A stretch of DNA of 64,000 bases. Origin: Meiothermus sp. Its GTDB lineage: Bacteria > Deinococcota > Deinococci > Deinococcales > Thermaceae. A program made the translations under genes and the position numbers. The stretch is taken from positions 282,406-346,405 of the forward strand of contig NZ_BPIJ01000003.1 of NCBI RefSeq assembly GCF_026004055.1. The letters run 5' to 3'. The notes beneath the pieces are model-generated. The model was not told the DNA's origin. It made no database searches and saw nothing but the letters and a program-made list of their open reading frames with translations. Below are positions 1-7,806 of the stretch, piece after piece (the stretch's first letter is position 1; each line of letters opens with the position of its first letter).

Positions 1-111
1 ATTGGCGTCGAGGGTGGAAGCAATGGCCGCGACGGTAGTTACTTCAACCAGGGTTTGGGCCAGGGCGGGAACTCCCAACAGAAGCAACCAGGAAAGGAGA
101 AGCGCTTTCAT
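1..111 (-). CDS. Secreted protein, N-terminal fragment (partial)
   Basis: The frame starts at an ATG on the minus strand and runs off the left edge of the window. The 37 visible residues begin MKALLLSWLLLLGVPALAQ, a classic Sec signal peptide with a likely cleavage after ALA. The mature start (TLVEVTTVAAIAST) contains no recognisable domain. No good Shine-Dalgarno is visible; a TACCCT lies 3 bases before the ATG. It is transcribed in the same direction as the ubiD gene to its right. Function cannot be assigned from so short a piece. Confidence 0.6.
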   Translation of the reverse strand, partial: MKALLLSWLLLLGVPALAQTLVEVTTVAAIASTLDAN

Positions 112-209
112 ACGACGAGGGTAGCCTCTCGCTGGCGGGAATCCAGGTTATTTGACAAATGCAAGCAACTGCGGCTCCTGAACAGAATCGCACCTACCAC
201 AGCCTGGCA

Positions 210-2033
210 TCAGGGCTGGGCAACGACCGTGGTGTCTTTGGGTGGCAGGGCCGGCAACCCCAGCGCCTTCCAGCGCTCGTCCACGCGCCGCACAATTTCG
301 GGCGACATCACGATTTTGGGCGGCCAGCGGCGGGTAAAGCCCTCCTCGGCCAGCTTGCGGGTGCCGTCCAGCACCAGCACGGCTCCCTCCACCCCCGGCA
401 TCACCCAGGCGTCGCGCTCGGGATCTATGTTGCCCAGCACCGCCCACATCACCTCGTCGAACTCGAGCGCGGTGTCGCTATCGGTCAGGAGTAGCAGGCG
501 GATACCCGCGCTTTGCGGAGCCGCCAGCAGTTGCTCGGCGACTTCCCTGGCCTGGTGGGGGCGGGTTTTCTCCAGCGTCACCATCCAGATGCCGGGCAGT
601 TGCTTCTGGCGCACCCCCGGAAGGCTTGGCAGGCTGGGGTGGGCCCTGGGGGTGAAGGGAAGGGGGCCGCCTTCTTCTTCCAGCTTGGCGGTGCCGTCCA
701 CAATCAGCTTGCCGCCGTAGCCCATCGCACGGGAGGAGTGGTCGAGCACATCGATGGGGCCCCTCGAGATCAGGGTGTCGCGCCCCGGCACAGCGTGTTG
801 CAGAGCGTGTTGCAGGGCTTCGGGGCCTTTGAGCGGGGCGCCGGCATCCAGCACCACGATCACCTTGGCAAACATCATCTGACCCAGGCCCAAGAGGCCG
901 CTCGCCACCTTGTAGCCCTGGCCGGGGTAACGTTTTTCGATGCTCACGTTCACCCAGTTGTGGGCTACTCCGGCGGGCGGCATATGGTAGTCGTGTATTT
1001 CTGGCAGGATAAGCTGCGCAGCGGGCAGGAAGAGCCGCTCGGAAGCCTCGATCAGGTAGGCGTCTTCCATGGGGGGCCGGCCCACGATGGTCGCGGGGTA
1101 GATGGCTTTTTTGCGGTGGGTAATGGCGGTGACATGAAAGCGTGGGTACAACTCTTCCAGAGTGTAAAAGCCGGTATGGTCGCCAAACGGCCCTTCCACG
1201 ACCAGGTCTTCGGCGGGGTCTACGTAGCCCTCGAGCACCAATTCGGCCTCGGCGGGCACGGGCAGGTCTACCGTCACGCCACGGGTGAGCTCCACCGGCT
1301 GCCCGCGCAGGAACCCGGCCAGGTTGAACTCGTTGACCCCCGGAAGGGGCGGCACCGGGGCAGTGGCGGCGTAGGTCAGGATGGGGTCGCCCCCCAAGGC
1401 GACGGCGACCTCGAGACGACGCCCCAGCTTTTTGGCCTTGTCGTAGTGCCGCCGCCCCACCTTGTGCAGTTGCCAGTGCATAGCGGTGCTCCGTTTGTCC
1501 AGCACCTGCATGCGGTACATGCCCAGGTTCAGCTCGCCGGTTTCGGGGTCTTTGGTGATCACCAGCGGCAGGGTGATGTAGGGGCCACCGTCCAGCGGCC
1601 AGCACTTGAGGATGGGGATTTTGAAGAGGTCGACCTGCTCGCCCTTCCAGACCACCTCCTGCACCGGGCCACCGCGCACTTTTTTGGGGAAGAAGCCTTT
1701 CAACTCGCGCAGCTTGGGCAGCAGGGCCAAGGCCGCCTTGAGGCCGCCCTTGCCGGGGTTGAGGTGCATCAGGTTGGCGACCCGTTCCGCCAGCTCATCG
1801 AGGCGCCTGACCCCCATAGCCCGCGCGGTACGCTCTGCCGTGCCAAAGCCCCCGATAAAAACCGGAAAATCGCGGCCCGCTACGTTCTCAAACAGCAGGG
1901 CCGGGCCGCCCGACTTGACCATACGGTCGGCGATTTCGGTGATTTCCAGCTCGCAGGAAACGGGCTCTTTGATGCGCACGAGCTCACCCTGGCGCTGTAG
2001 GTCTTGGATGAATGCCTGGAGGTTCTTGTACAT
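210..2033 (-). CDS. ubiD: UbiD family decarboxylase
   Basis: A 607-residue protein of the UbiD family, whose members are prenylated-FMN-dependent reversible decarboxylases of aromatic or unsaturated acids; homologues act in ubiquinone or menaquinone synthesis. Visible family features are the N-terminal segment beginning MYKNLQAFIQDLQRQGELVRI, the NLGMYRMQ block near residue 170, the EGPFGDHTGFYT block near residue 285 and the late block DTALEFDEVMWAVLGN. The length is within the range of UbiD-type menaquinone decarboxylases, the likely role here because Thermaceae make menaquinone, but the substrate is inferred. The ATG lies 7 bases after TATCCT, so the transcript is probably leaderless. The UbiX partner that makes the cofactor is not in this window. 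Confidence 0.9.
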   Translation of the reverse strand: MYKNLQAFIQDLQRQGELVRIKEPVSCELEITEIADRMVKSGGPALLFENVAGRDFPVFIGGFGTAERTARAMGVRRLDELAERVANLMHLNPGKGGLKAALALLPKLRELKGFFPKKVRGGPVQEVVWKGEQVDLFKIPILKCWPLDGGPYITLPLVITKDPETGELNLGMYRMQVLDKRSTAMHWQLHKVGRRHYDKAKKLGRRLEVAVALGGDPILTYAATAPVPPLPGVNEFNLAGFLRGQPVELTRGVTVDLPVPAEAELVLEGYVDPAEDLVVEGPFGDHTGFYTLEELYPRFHVTAITHRKKAIYPATIVGRPPMEDAYLIEASERLFLPAAQLILPEIHDYHMPPAGVAHNWVNVSIEKRYPGQGYKVASGLLGLGQMMFAKVIVVLDAGAPLKGPEALQHALQHAVPGRDTLISRGPIDVLDHSSRAMGYGGKLIVDGTAKLEEEGGPLPFTPRAHPSLPSLPGVRQKQLPGIWMVTLEKTRPHQAREVAEQLLAAPQSAGIRLLLLTDSDTALEFDEVMWAVLGNIDPERDAWVMPGVEGAVLVLDGTRKLAEEGFTRRWPPKIVMSPEIVRRVDERWKALGLPALPPKDTTVVAQP

Positions 2034-2040
2034 CTACTTC

Positions 2041-2046
2041 AGGATA
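2041..2046 (-). promoter_or_regulatory. -10 hexamer of leaderless ubiD promoter
   Basis: TATCCT on the minus strand lies 7 bases before the ubiD ATG, with no Shine-Dalgarno between. This matches the leaderless arrangement seen at many other genes of the window. Confidence 0.45.
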
Positions 2047-2091
2047 GCCCATGCCCACGGGGGCAATGTGGAAGCAGCTTTCAACTGAACT

Positions 2092-2421
2092 TCAAGGCTC
2101 CAGGCGCAGGTGCTCGAGGCGAAACTGCCGAGGGGTTCCGTAGACCAAGACCGCCTCGAGCCGCACCGGCAGGTCGTCTTGGCCCAGCAAATACAGCACC
2201 GACCGGTAGATGCGGCGGTACTTGGTGGGGGTTAGGGCCTCGAGGGGCGTCCCAAACGCACTACTGCGGCGCTGCTTGACCTCGATGGCCACGTAGGTAA
2301 GGCCATCCTGCATCCAGAGGTCAATCTCGCCAAAGGGGGTGCGCTTATTCTGCCCCAGCAGCGTATACCCCTGGGCCAGCAGATGCTGGCAGGCCAGTGC
2401 TTCGGCCCAGGCCCCTTTCAT
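2092..2421 (-). CDS. YraN family (UPF0102) nuclease-like protein
   Basis: A 109-residue protein with the YraN/UPF0102 pattern: an N-terminal helix ([20 protein letters not shown]), then [23 protein letters not shown], the D-(X)n-EVK core of the restriction-endonuclease-like fold, and a basic region. Family members are usually about 110-125 residues. Cellular function is poorly known; a role in DNA processing is inferred from the fold. Its ATG overlaps the TGA of the upstream PASTA gene (ATGA), so the two are probably translationally coupled. It is followed after 58 bases by ubiD, which has its own promoter. Confidence 0.88.
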   Translation of the reverse strand: MKGAWAEALACQHLLAQGYTLLGQNKRTPFGEIDLWMQDGLTYVAIEVKQRRSSAFGTPLEALTPTKYRRIYRSVLYLLGQDDLPVRLEAVLVYGTPRQFRLEHLRLEP

Positions 2422-4085
2422 AGCGGGCTTTCCAACACCTGCTGCCCGTTGACCACCACCCTCAGCACCGCCGTTCCACGCACCACAATCTCCTGACTAA
2501 AGCTCCAGGGCTGCTGCACCGGGCCTTCAAACACCGTGTTGACCAGTACCTCGTCCTGCACGGTGATGACCACCACGGCATTGGGGATGTTTTCCGGCAG
2601 GGTATAGCTCACGTTGACCCGGCGCTCCTGCGGCCCGGCAGGCACGGGGGGTGGGGTGGGCTGGTTTACCTCGGGATTGGGTGGCTCTGGGGTAGGCGTG
2701 GGCGCAGGGATAGGAGAGGGTGCGGGCTCCGGCTCCACAGGTGGGGGCGGCGGAGGGGCCTCCAGGCGGGGTGGCGCGAAGGGAGCAGCTTTGGGCAGGG
2801 TAGCTACCGGCTGGGCAGCCACCAGCACCCGCACCACGGTCTCGCGGGGCAGGGTCACGCCGGGGCCGGGTTCCTGGCCCACCACCAGCCCATCGGGTGC
2901 ACCGGAGGCTATCCGCACCACCTGGGCCTGGAGTTCGGCCACCGTCAGGATGTAGCGGGCCTCTTCTTCGGTCAGGCCGGTCAGGTCGGGTAGCACGGTC
3001 TCGCGCACCGGAGGCCGGGTTCCGGTAGAGACCAGGAGCCGTACTCCCTCACCCGGACGGAGGGGCTGGCCCTCGCGGGGAATGCTAGCAAGCACCGTAT
3101 CGGCAGTATCGCCAGAAGAAATGCGGGTAAGGCCCGCCACCCGGTAGCCGGCGGCCTCGAGGGCCTGGCGGGCATCGTCTAGCGAACGTCCGCTCACGGT
3201 GGGAACGCTGCCAAAGCGGGGCTTGTTGATGACCAGCTCGAGCCGGCGCCCCGGCTTCACGCGGGTGCCGGGGTCGGGGGTCTGTTCCAGAATCTGGTCT
3301 TTGGGCTGCGAGACATCGCTCCCCTCGGCGAACTCCACCTTGAGGCCATAGGTGCGAACGGCCTCGAGGGCCTGTCGAGGGGTTTTGCCCACCAGGTCGG
3401 GCAGTACGTACTCGGGCGGGTTCAGGTAGCGGGTGGTGGCCTGCCAGAACGCCACGCTGCCCAGGGCCAGCATTAAGAGCCCCGGTAGCCAGCCGGGCCA
3501 GTTCCAGCGATAGGTACGCTGCGGTGGACGGGGTTTGGGGTCTTTGGCTGGGGGGGTGGGGCTGGGTTTGGGGGGCATTTCGGCCTGGCTCCTGCGCTCG
3601 TAAGGCGCTGGGGTTGAGGAGGGTGGCTCGGAAGGAAGGGCTGGAAGGGTGGGATTCAGGTCGGGGCGACTCGAACTCTTGGGGGCCGGGGTAATCTGGG
3701 GCCGTAGTTTCCCCACCAGGGGTCGCCCGCTTTCCTCGGTGGCCTCGAGGTCGCCTTCCTGGTAACCAAAAGGCTCGAGGACTTCCAGCAAGGGCTTGAG
3801 TCGCCGGAGTTTGAGCGCCATTTTGGGCCGTTCGGGCCAGAAAACATAGTAGCGCCCCGGATTGGCCGAAACCAACACGCCCTCAGGCAAAAAGCCCTGG
3901 GCCTCGAGGCGGCGGATGGCGTTTTTGTAGCGGTGGAAGGCAGTGCGGGCCTCGGGGCTATGCACTTCAAACCAATACAACTGACCCCTAAGGCCCTCCG
4001 GGGTCTGTACCAGATAGGAACGCAAAAAGCCCTGCGGGGGCTCTTCGCTCAGAACGGTGAACTTATCGTCCAGTAGCGACACCAC
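2418..4085 (-). CDS. Membrane-anchored PASTA-domain protein
   Basis: A 555-residue protein. Residues about 1-125 form a globular domain that resembles the N-lobe of a Ser/Thr kinase but has no catalytic lobe. A proline/serine-rich linker (130-190) leads to one membrane segment (about 197-217, [16 protein letters not shown]). Three PASTA repeats follow, near 225-290, 293-360 and 366-430, with the usual LPDLVGKT and PGTRVKPG motifs. A Pro-rich stretch (440-500) and a small C-terminal beta domain close the protein. PASTA domains bind muropeptides or peptidoglycan, so a cell-wall sensing role is likely. The GTG start is 5 bases after TATAAT (leaderless). Kinase activity is not expected. Confidence 0.85.
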   Translation of the reverse strand: MVSLLDDKFTVLSEEPPQGFLRSYLVQTPEGLRGQLYWFEVHSPEARTAFHRYKNAIRRLEAQGFLPEGVLVSANPGRYYVFWPERPKMALKLRRLKPLLEVLEPFGYQEGDLEATEESGRPLVGKLRPQITPAPKSSSRPDLNPTLPALPSEPPSSTPAPYERRSQAEMPPKPSPTPPAKDPKPRPPQRTYRWNWPGWLPGLLMLALGSVAFWQATTRYLNPPEYVLPDLVGKTPRQALEAVRTYGLKVEFAEGSDVSQPKDQILEQTPDPGTRVKPGRRLELVINKPRFGSVPTVSGRSLDDARQALEAAGYRVAGLTRISSGDTADTVLASIPREGQPLRPGEGVRLLVSTGTRPPVRETVLPDLTGLTEEEARYILTVAELQAQVVRIASGAPDGLVVGQEPGPGVTLPRETVVRVLVAAQPVATLPKAAPFAPPRLEAPPPPPPVEPEPAPSPIPAPTPTPEPPNPEVNQPTPPPVPAGPQERRVNVSYTLPENIPNAVVVITVQDEVLVNTVFEGPVQQPWSFSQEIVVRGTAVLRVVVNGQQVLESPL

Positions 4086-4090
4086 AAGCG

Positions 4091-4096
4091 ATTATA
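4091..4096 (-). promoter_or_regulatory. -10 hexamer of PASTA gene promoter
   Basis: A perfect TATAAT on the minus strand, 5 bases before the GTG at 4085 and 8 bases before a second in-frame GTG, implies a leaderless transcript. The segment from here to 4313 holds no gene that can be supported. Confidence 0.55.
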
Positions 4097-4313
4097 CAAA
4101 CCATAGGAAGGGCTTTATGAGCGGAAAGCAGCCCCTCCTCGGCTTGCCATGGGCCTTTTGCTTTAGCATTGCGGGTTTTGGCTCAGATGCTTCCATACCG
4201 CGTTCGTTGGTTTGTCCGTATCGTGCCATCTTATAGCAGGGTTTTACTTTCCTGGACACAAATAAATTAGCCTGGCTTTCCCGGGTTCCGGGGTGGGTGT
4301 GGAGGGTGCTCGG

Positions 4314-5095
4314 ATGGATATGGTGCTAGTACCGCCCGCGGACCCCGCGGACTACCCCCTCTTCCGGGGCCAGACCGCCCTCATGGCCGCGGCCCTACGA
4401 CTGGTCTCCCGGGACGGGTACCTGTGGTACAGCGTGCAGACGACCTCGGAGGAGAAGGTCCTGCACGCCCTCAGGAAGCTCCACGAGCGGCACATGATCC
4501 TGATGGACCCCCGGGCCCGGATCTACCGGCGAAAGGCGGGGCTACCCCTGGCCCAGGTCCTTTTGGGGCCCGAACCTCGAGGGGGCCGTTGGCCGCTCAT
4601 CCTCCTCTCCGACCAAAAACTCCCCGGGGAGAACATGGCCGGGCGGACCGGGTACCCCTCCGATGGGTGGCCTGGCGGAAGGAAGCGTGGCTTCCCACTT
4701 ACGAGCTCAGGCGGGACGAAAGAGGGAGGTGGACCTGGTACCTGGTGGAGGACTTCTACCGGGAGCTCCTGGAGGAAGCCCTCCACTACGCCCTCCAGGG
4801 CAACTGGCCCCGCTTGGTGGGGCACATGAAGACCCTAGGGAACCTCCCCATGTACCGGGGGGTGTGGCAACAGATCCAGGAGATCCGGAAGCGGGTGATG
4901 AAGGCCTGGGGGGACCGCCACCTACGAAGCCCGGAGGGCCAATGGAAGGCCCCCCCGTGGCGGGTGGCCACCGAGGGGTGGCCCAAAACCCCCCTTTCCC
5001 CTATTGGGATGCGCCTCTACGTGGAGCCTGGGGAGGGACGGCCCCGCACGGTGGGGGAGTGGCTGAGGAGGAGGCATGATGGGGCCCACGCATGA
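4314..5095 (+). pseudogene. Unknown protein gene interrupted by a -1 frameshift
   Basis: The gene opens at the ATG at 4314 behind GGAGGG. The first frame reads MDMVLVPPADPADYPLFRGQ and continues sensibly to about 4640 (GGRWPLILLSDQK). Good coding sense then resumes in another frame (RVPLRWVAWRKEAWLP, then RGRWTWYLVEDFYRELLEEA) up to TGA at 5093-5095. One base appears to be missing between about 4615 and 4660. Intact, it would be about 260 residues, basic and Trp-rich, with an N-terminal helical region that could be a winged helix. No family was recognised. The composition is more GC-rich than native genes and resembles Thermus plasmid or island genes. A sequencing error is possible; no canonical slippery heptamer is present. 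Confidence 0.6.
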
Positions 5096-5232
5096 CCTCC
5101 TTATGGGTCCTGGTGGCCCTCCTGTGGGCGGCGTGGCAGGGGGAGGGCGAGGGCGTTCGCCTCCCCCTGCCGCGGATCCTGAGGATGGGTGTCCCTGGAG
5201 TAGAAAACCCCCCGGTGCGGGGGGTGATGTAA
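5092..5232 (+). CDS. Small coupled ORF, 46 residues, possible membrane peptide
   Basis: The ATG overlaps the TGA of the preceding frameshifted gene (ATGA at 5092-5095), a sign of translational coupling. The product starts MTSLWVLVALLWAAWQG, a hydrophobic stretch that could be a signal anchor, and ends GVENPPVRGVM. It converges on the DGQHR gene, whose stop is 9 bases further on. No family was recognised. The overlap is the main reason to believe it is real. Confidence 0.35.
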   Translation: MTSLWVLVALLWAAWQGEGEGVRLPLPRILRMGVPGVENPPVRGVM

Positions 5233-5240
5233 AGGGACGG

Positions 5241-6398
5241 CTACTCTTCCTCTTCTCCCGTGAGATCGTATTCTGCCTCTTTTAGGTAAGCGATGATCAT
5301 CCTTCCCAGTCCAGTAGCTCCCTTGAGGCCACCATAGAGGGCAAATGTGCTGTCGGATCGCCAGCTTGCCCGAGTATCGAACCGCGCGTCTACCCCATCC
5401 CTGGCGGCAACTTCTGCTGCCTTCTTGAGGGCTTCGAAGACGAAGTCCTGGGTTATCGTCTTCTTCCCCCGAGTGTAGGCGAGCGTCCACAGGTAACGTA
5501 GAACGAGATGCATGGCAAAAACCCCAGGGATGGCTTTTAGGAGCACATAATCCTTAGGGTCATCGAAGGGGTTCGGTAAGTGGTTGTCCGGTGCCGTATC
5601 CATGAGCTTTTTGACCCCAAGCCAGAACTCGTCGATTCCGGTAGCGATGACCCTCGGATCTAGATCTTGGAATGGGAATGTGGTCAACAGGGGCCTGAGG
5701 GAATCTCCAAAACTCTTGTCTTTGATCGTGTGACTGGGCCGCCTCCGCTCGTTTGGGAACTGGATTCGCCCAGCCCACACCGAGCTATGTTTGTTTAGAA
5801 TGCTGATGATCTCGGATGCTTTTACCTCCCAGCTGCGGGGTTGGAGCATAGGACTTTTTTCTGCGGATAGGGGCCTTTGCTGGAGGCGAAGTGCAAGGAG
5901 CCTGCGCGCTAGGTCTGTCCGAACCTTTTTGGCTGTCTCGTTGATGATGCGGAAAAATTCGGCTTCCACGTACATATCGCTGTGGCTTAGGAGCATCACT
6001 GGGACTTCGATTTCTTCGGCTCCACTTACTTGCAGCTCCTTAATTGCGATCTCTAGACCTAAGAGCCGGTGCTGTCCGTCGACCACGTACATCTCGGGGG
6101 GCAAAGAAATCGTATAGAGATCCCCCCCTAGGGGCTTGGCGTCTACCTCTCCCCTATAGGCCAGCAGAATGGTTCCGGGGAAAGAGGCTTCTTTTTGGTT
6201 TAGGGCCGCTTCGATATAGCGCGCGAAGGCCAGGCCCCTGGACCGTTCAGGCTGGCGCTGGTAGCCGGTTTGGGACTTGGGATCGAAAACGTCCGGCTTG
6301 GTGCGACCGATTAGCTCGCCTGCCTGGACCTTAAAGAGGTAGGACAGCCTGGAACCTTGTTTGATCTGTTGGGCGATCAAGCCTTTTTGATTGGCCAT
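5241..6398 (-). CDS. DGQHR-domain protein (DndB-like family)
   Basis: A 385-residue protein with the sequence YVVDGQHRLLGL at about residues 104-115, the signature of the DGQHR domain. Upstream it has a GYQRQ block near residue 45, and downstream a region LPVMLL-like then FFRIINETAKKV typical of the family. Relatives include DndB, a regulator associated with DNA phosphorothioation, and orphan proteins in defence or mobile islands. The ATG at 6398 is chosen because GGAGGT lies 8 bases upstream; an in-frame TTG further up overlaps that Shine-Dalgarno. No other dnd genes are in the window, so it is an orphan. The gene is clearly less GC-rich than its neighbours and lacks CTCGAG, which suggests transfer. 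Confidence 0.85.
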   Translation of the reverse strand: MANQKGLIAQQIKQGSRLSYLFKVQAGELIGRTKPDVFDPKSQTGYQRQPERSRGLAFARYIEAALNQKEASFPGTILLAYRGEVDAKPLGGDLYTISLPPEMYVVDGQHRLLGLEIAIKELQVSGAEEIEVPVMLLSHSDMYVEAEFFRIINETAKKVRTDLARRLLALRLQQRPLSAEKSPMLQPRSWEVKASEIISILNKHSSVWAGRIQFPNERRRPSHTIKDKSFGDSLRPLLTTFPFQDLDPRVIATGIDEFWLGVKKLMDTAPDNHLPNPFDDPKDYVLLKAIPGVFAMHLVLRYLWTLAYTRGKKTITQDFVFEALKKAAEVAARDGVDARFDTRASWRSDSTFALYGGLKGATGLGRMIIAYLKEAEYDLTGEEEE

Positions 6399-6418
6399 AA
6401 TGATTACCTCCAAGGATC

Positions 6419-6447
6419 AATGTATTAGATCAACTCAACGTTGTCAA
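6419..6447 (-). promoter_or_regulatory. Consensus -35/-10 promoter of the DGQHR gene
   Basis: On the minus strand TTGACA (6447-6442) is separated by 17 bases from TACATT (6424-6419). The spacer holds the palindrome CAACGTTG overlapping the -35. This near-consensus housekeeping promoter plus a Shine-Dalgarno differs from the leaderless, -35-poor promoters of the native genes. Confidence 0.7.
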
Positions 6448-6512
6448 GCCCCCTGCCCAAAAGCCACCTTTCGCGCAAAAAAAAGCGGGAGAGGGGCGCA
6501 TTTTGCCTGTTC

Positions 6513-6541
6513 TATGCGCTAAATCCCGGCTTTAGCGCATA
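6513..6541. promoter_or_regulatory. Perfect 11-bp inverted repeat, candidate operator
   Basis: TATGCGCTAAA and TTTAGCGCATA are exact reverse complements separated by TCCCGGC. The repeat sits between two divergent promoters: that of the DGQHR gene on the left and the extended -10 at 6656 on the right. No U-run follows it, so it is more likely a binding site for a dimeric regulator than a terminator. The regulator is not identified. The rest of 6399-6655 shows no gene. Confidence 0.6.
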
Positions 6542-6655
6542 AACCTTGCATCAAGGGGCGGGAATCACCCCAAAGAACTTCCTCCCGCCCCTCCGCATAG
6601 GTTTGCGGGGTGCTACGGCATTCCCCACAGCATGTTCCCAAAAATAATCCAAATA

Positions 6656-6664
6656 TGGTATAAT
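6656..6664 (+). promoter_or_regulatory. Extended -10 promoter (TGGTATAAT)
   Basis: TG-G-TATAAT is an extended -10 with a perfect hexamer. Six bases later a GTG (6671) opens a reading frame, which is exactly the leaderless spacing seen elsewhere in the window. Confidence 0.6.
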
Positions 6665-6670
6665 GAAAGG

Positions 6671-6832
6671 GTGGAGGAGATCCTTCCCGCTGGCTCCAAT
6701 CTCCTAGTGAGGTTCGGGCCAACAAGTAAGCAGTTTAGGTTAAGGGGAACAATGGGAAGATTGAAACTTTCACTGGACTTTCGAATCTCCCTTAACCCAA
6801 GTTGCCACCTATCCCCGGCTTTGAAACAATAG
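6671..6832 (+). pseudogene. 5' remnant of a leaderless gene cut by the IS
   Basis: A GTG six bases after an extended -10 opens a frame reading VEEILPAGSNLLVRFGP and continuing to about residue 41, where the left inverted repeat of the IS982-family element begins (6792). The frame then runs into IS sequence and stops at TAG 6830-6832. The native part shows no known domain. No obvious continuation was seen in the sequence right of the IS (after 7687), so the 3' part may be lost. Confidence 0.4.
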
Positions 6833-6833
6833 C

Positions 6834-6864
6834 GGCCGGTATGCTTTAGCACATCATACCGGCC
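6834..6864 (+). repeat. 10-bp hairpin over the transposase start region
   Basis: GGCCGGTATG (6834-6843) and CATACCGGCC (6855-6864) are perfect inverted repeats around an 11-base loop. The only plausible ATG of the transposase (6841) is inside the stem. Such hairpins in insertion sequences often block translation from transcripts that enter from outside. Confidence 0.55.
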
Positions 6865-7674
6865 TTCTGCATTATAGACGATGCCCTCCAAGCCCTGGGC
6901 CACCGGGATGACCCCCAAGCCAAAACCCCCGCATCCGCCATCCTCACCCTGGCCATCTTGGCCGCCATGGAACTGGGAGGCAAGCACAACAAAGCCCTAA
7001 CCCTCGCCCGAGACCTGAAGCTCTTCAGCCACATCCCCTCCCCAAGCCGCTTCAACCGCAGGCTCCACGCCCTTTTCCCCCTCCTCCTGCCCCTCCACTA
7101 CCTCCTAGCCCAGGTCTGGAAGAACCTCCACCAGGCCCAGGCCTACGCCCTGGACACCTTCCCCCTCCCGGTCTGTGAGAACATCCGTGCCCCTCGCGCT
7201 AGGCGCTTCCCGGATAAGGTCTACCGGGGCTTCATCCCCAGGGAGGGGGTCTACTTCCACGGACTGAAGCTCCACCTCCTGGTGGACGACGGGAAGTTCA
7301 TCCACGAGGTGAACCTGACCCCGGGAAGCCTTCATGACCTGGTCTCTTTGCTCATCCTTCCCCTGGACCTTCCCGAGGGGGCGGAGTTCTACCTGGATCG
7401 GGGATACGAGAGCCATCTGTATGAGGACCTCTGTAGGGAAGCCCAGGGGATTGTTCCCATGGTGATCCGAAGGAGGAACAGTCGGCGCTATGTACCTTGG
7501 CCCCAGTACCTGGCCATGGTGGGGCGGCGGGTGGTGGAGACGGTGGGGAGTATGCTCCACGCCTCCTTTCCCAGGCGGATTCACACTGTGACCCAGGAGG
7601 GCTTCGTCATCAAGGTGCTCTCCTTCGTCCTGGCCCACAACCTTGGGCTCATGGTGCAGAAAATGCTTGGGTAG
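6850..7674 (+). CDS. IS982-family DDE transposase (start unclear)
   Basis: The open frame encodes 274 residues that align in pattern with full-length IS982 transposases: an N-terminal FCIIDDALQALG segment, the first catalytic Asp in ALDTFPLPVCEN (about residue 102), conserved YFHGLKLHLLV, the second Asp in YLDRGYES (about 183) and the Glu in VETVGSML (about 230). The upstream codons are ATG CTT TAG, so the expected start at 6841 is followed by a stop at codon 3. The first usable ATG is at 6958 and would drop about 36 residues. The gene is thus either inactivated by a nonsense mutation or uses an unusual start. Codon use is Thermus-like. Confidence 0.8.
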   Translation, partial: HIIPAFCIIDDALQALGHRDDPQAKTPASAILTLAILAAMELGGKHNKALTLARDLKLFSHIPSPSRFNRRLHALFPLLLPLHYLLAQVWKNLHQAQAYALDTFPLPVCENIRAPRARRFPDKVYRGFIPREGVYFHGLKLHLLVDDGKFIHEVNLTPGSLHDLVSLLILPLDLPEGAEFYLDRGYESHLYEDLCREAQGIVPMVIRRRNSRRYVPWPQYLAMVGRRVVETVGSMLHASFPRRIHTVTQEGFVIKVLSFVLAHNLGLMVQKMLG

Positions 7675-7806
7675 CAACTTGGGTTAAATTATCTTTAATG
7701 GCGATAAATCTATCCTGGATAGCTTTAGCTCAAACTTCACACTTTAGTCCCCAACTTCGCGGTATAATTTGCAATTTGATCCGTCATTGCTATCATAAAA
7801 TCGAGC

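Larger units (their letters stand above)
6792..7687 (+). mobile_element. IS982-family insertion sequence
   Basis: The ends are TTAACCCAAGTTGC at 6792-6805 and its exact reverse complement at 7674-7687; including the next bases the match is 17 of 18. One transposase frame fills the interior. The 896-bp size fits the family. No convincing target-site duplication flanks it: left TCTCCC, right ATTATC. The insertion may therefore be old or rearranged. The outermost TTAA may belong to the target, since known IS982 ends usually begin ACCC. Confidence 0.8.

Noticed and set aside
4610-4630. CAAAAAC as a programmed -1 frameshift site in the unknown gene
   Set aside because: The zero-frame codons (GAC CAA AAA CTC) do not give an X-XXY-YYZ slippery heptamer, so simple mutation or sequencing error is more likely.
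6765-6830. GATTGAAAC and TTGAAAC words reminiscent of Thermus CRISPR repeat ends
   Set aside because: Only isolated words occur; there is no regular repeat-spacer array and no cas gene.
6780-7695. Target-site duplication of the IS982-family element
   Set aside because: Flanks TCTCCC and ATTATC share no direct repeat under any choice of end positions tried.
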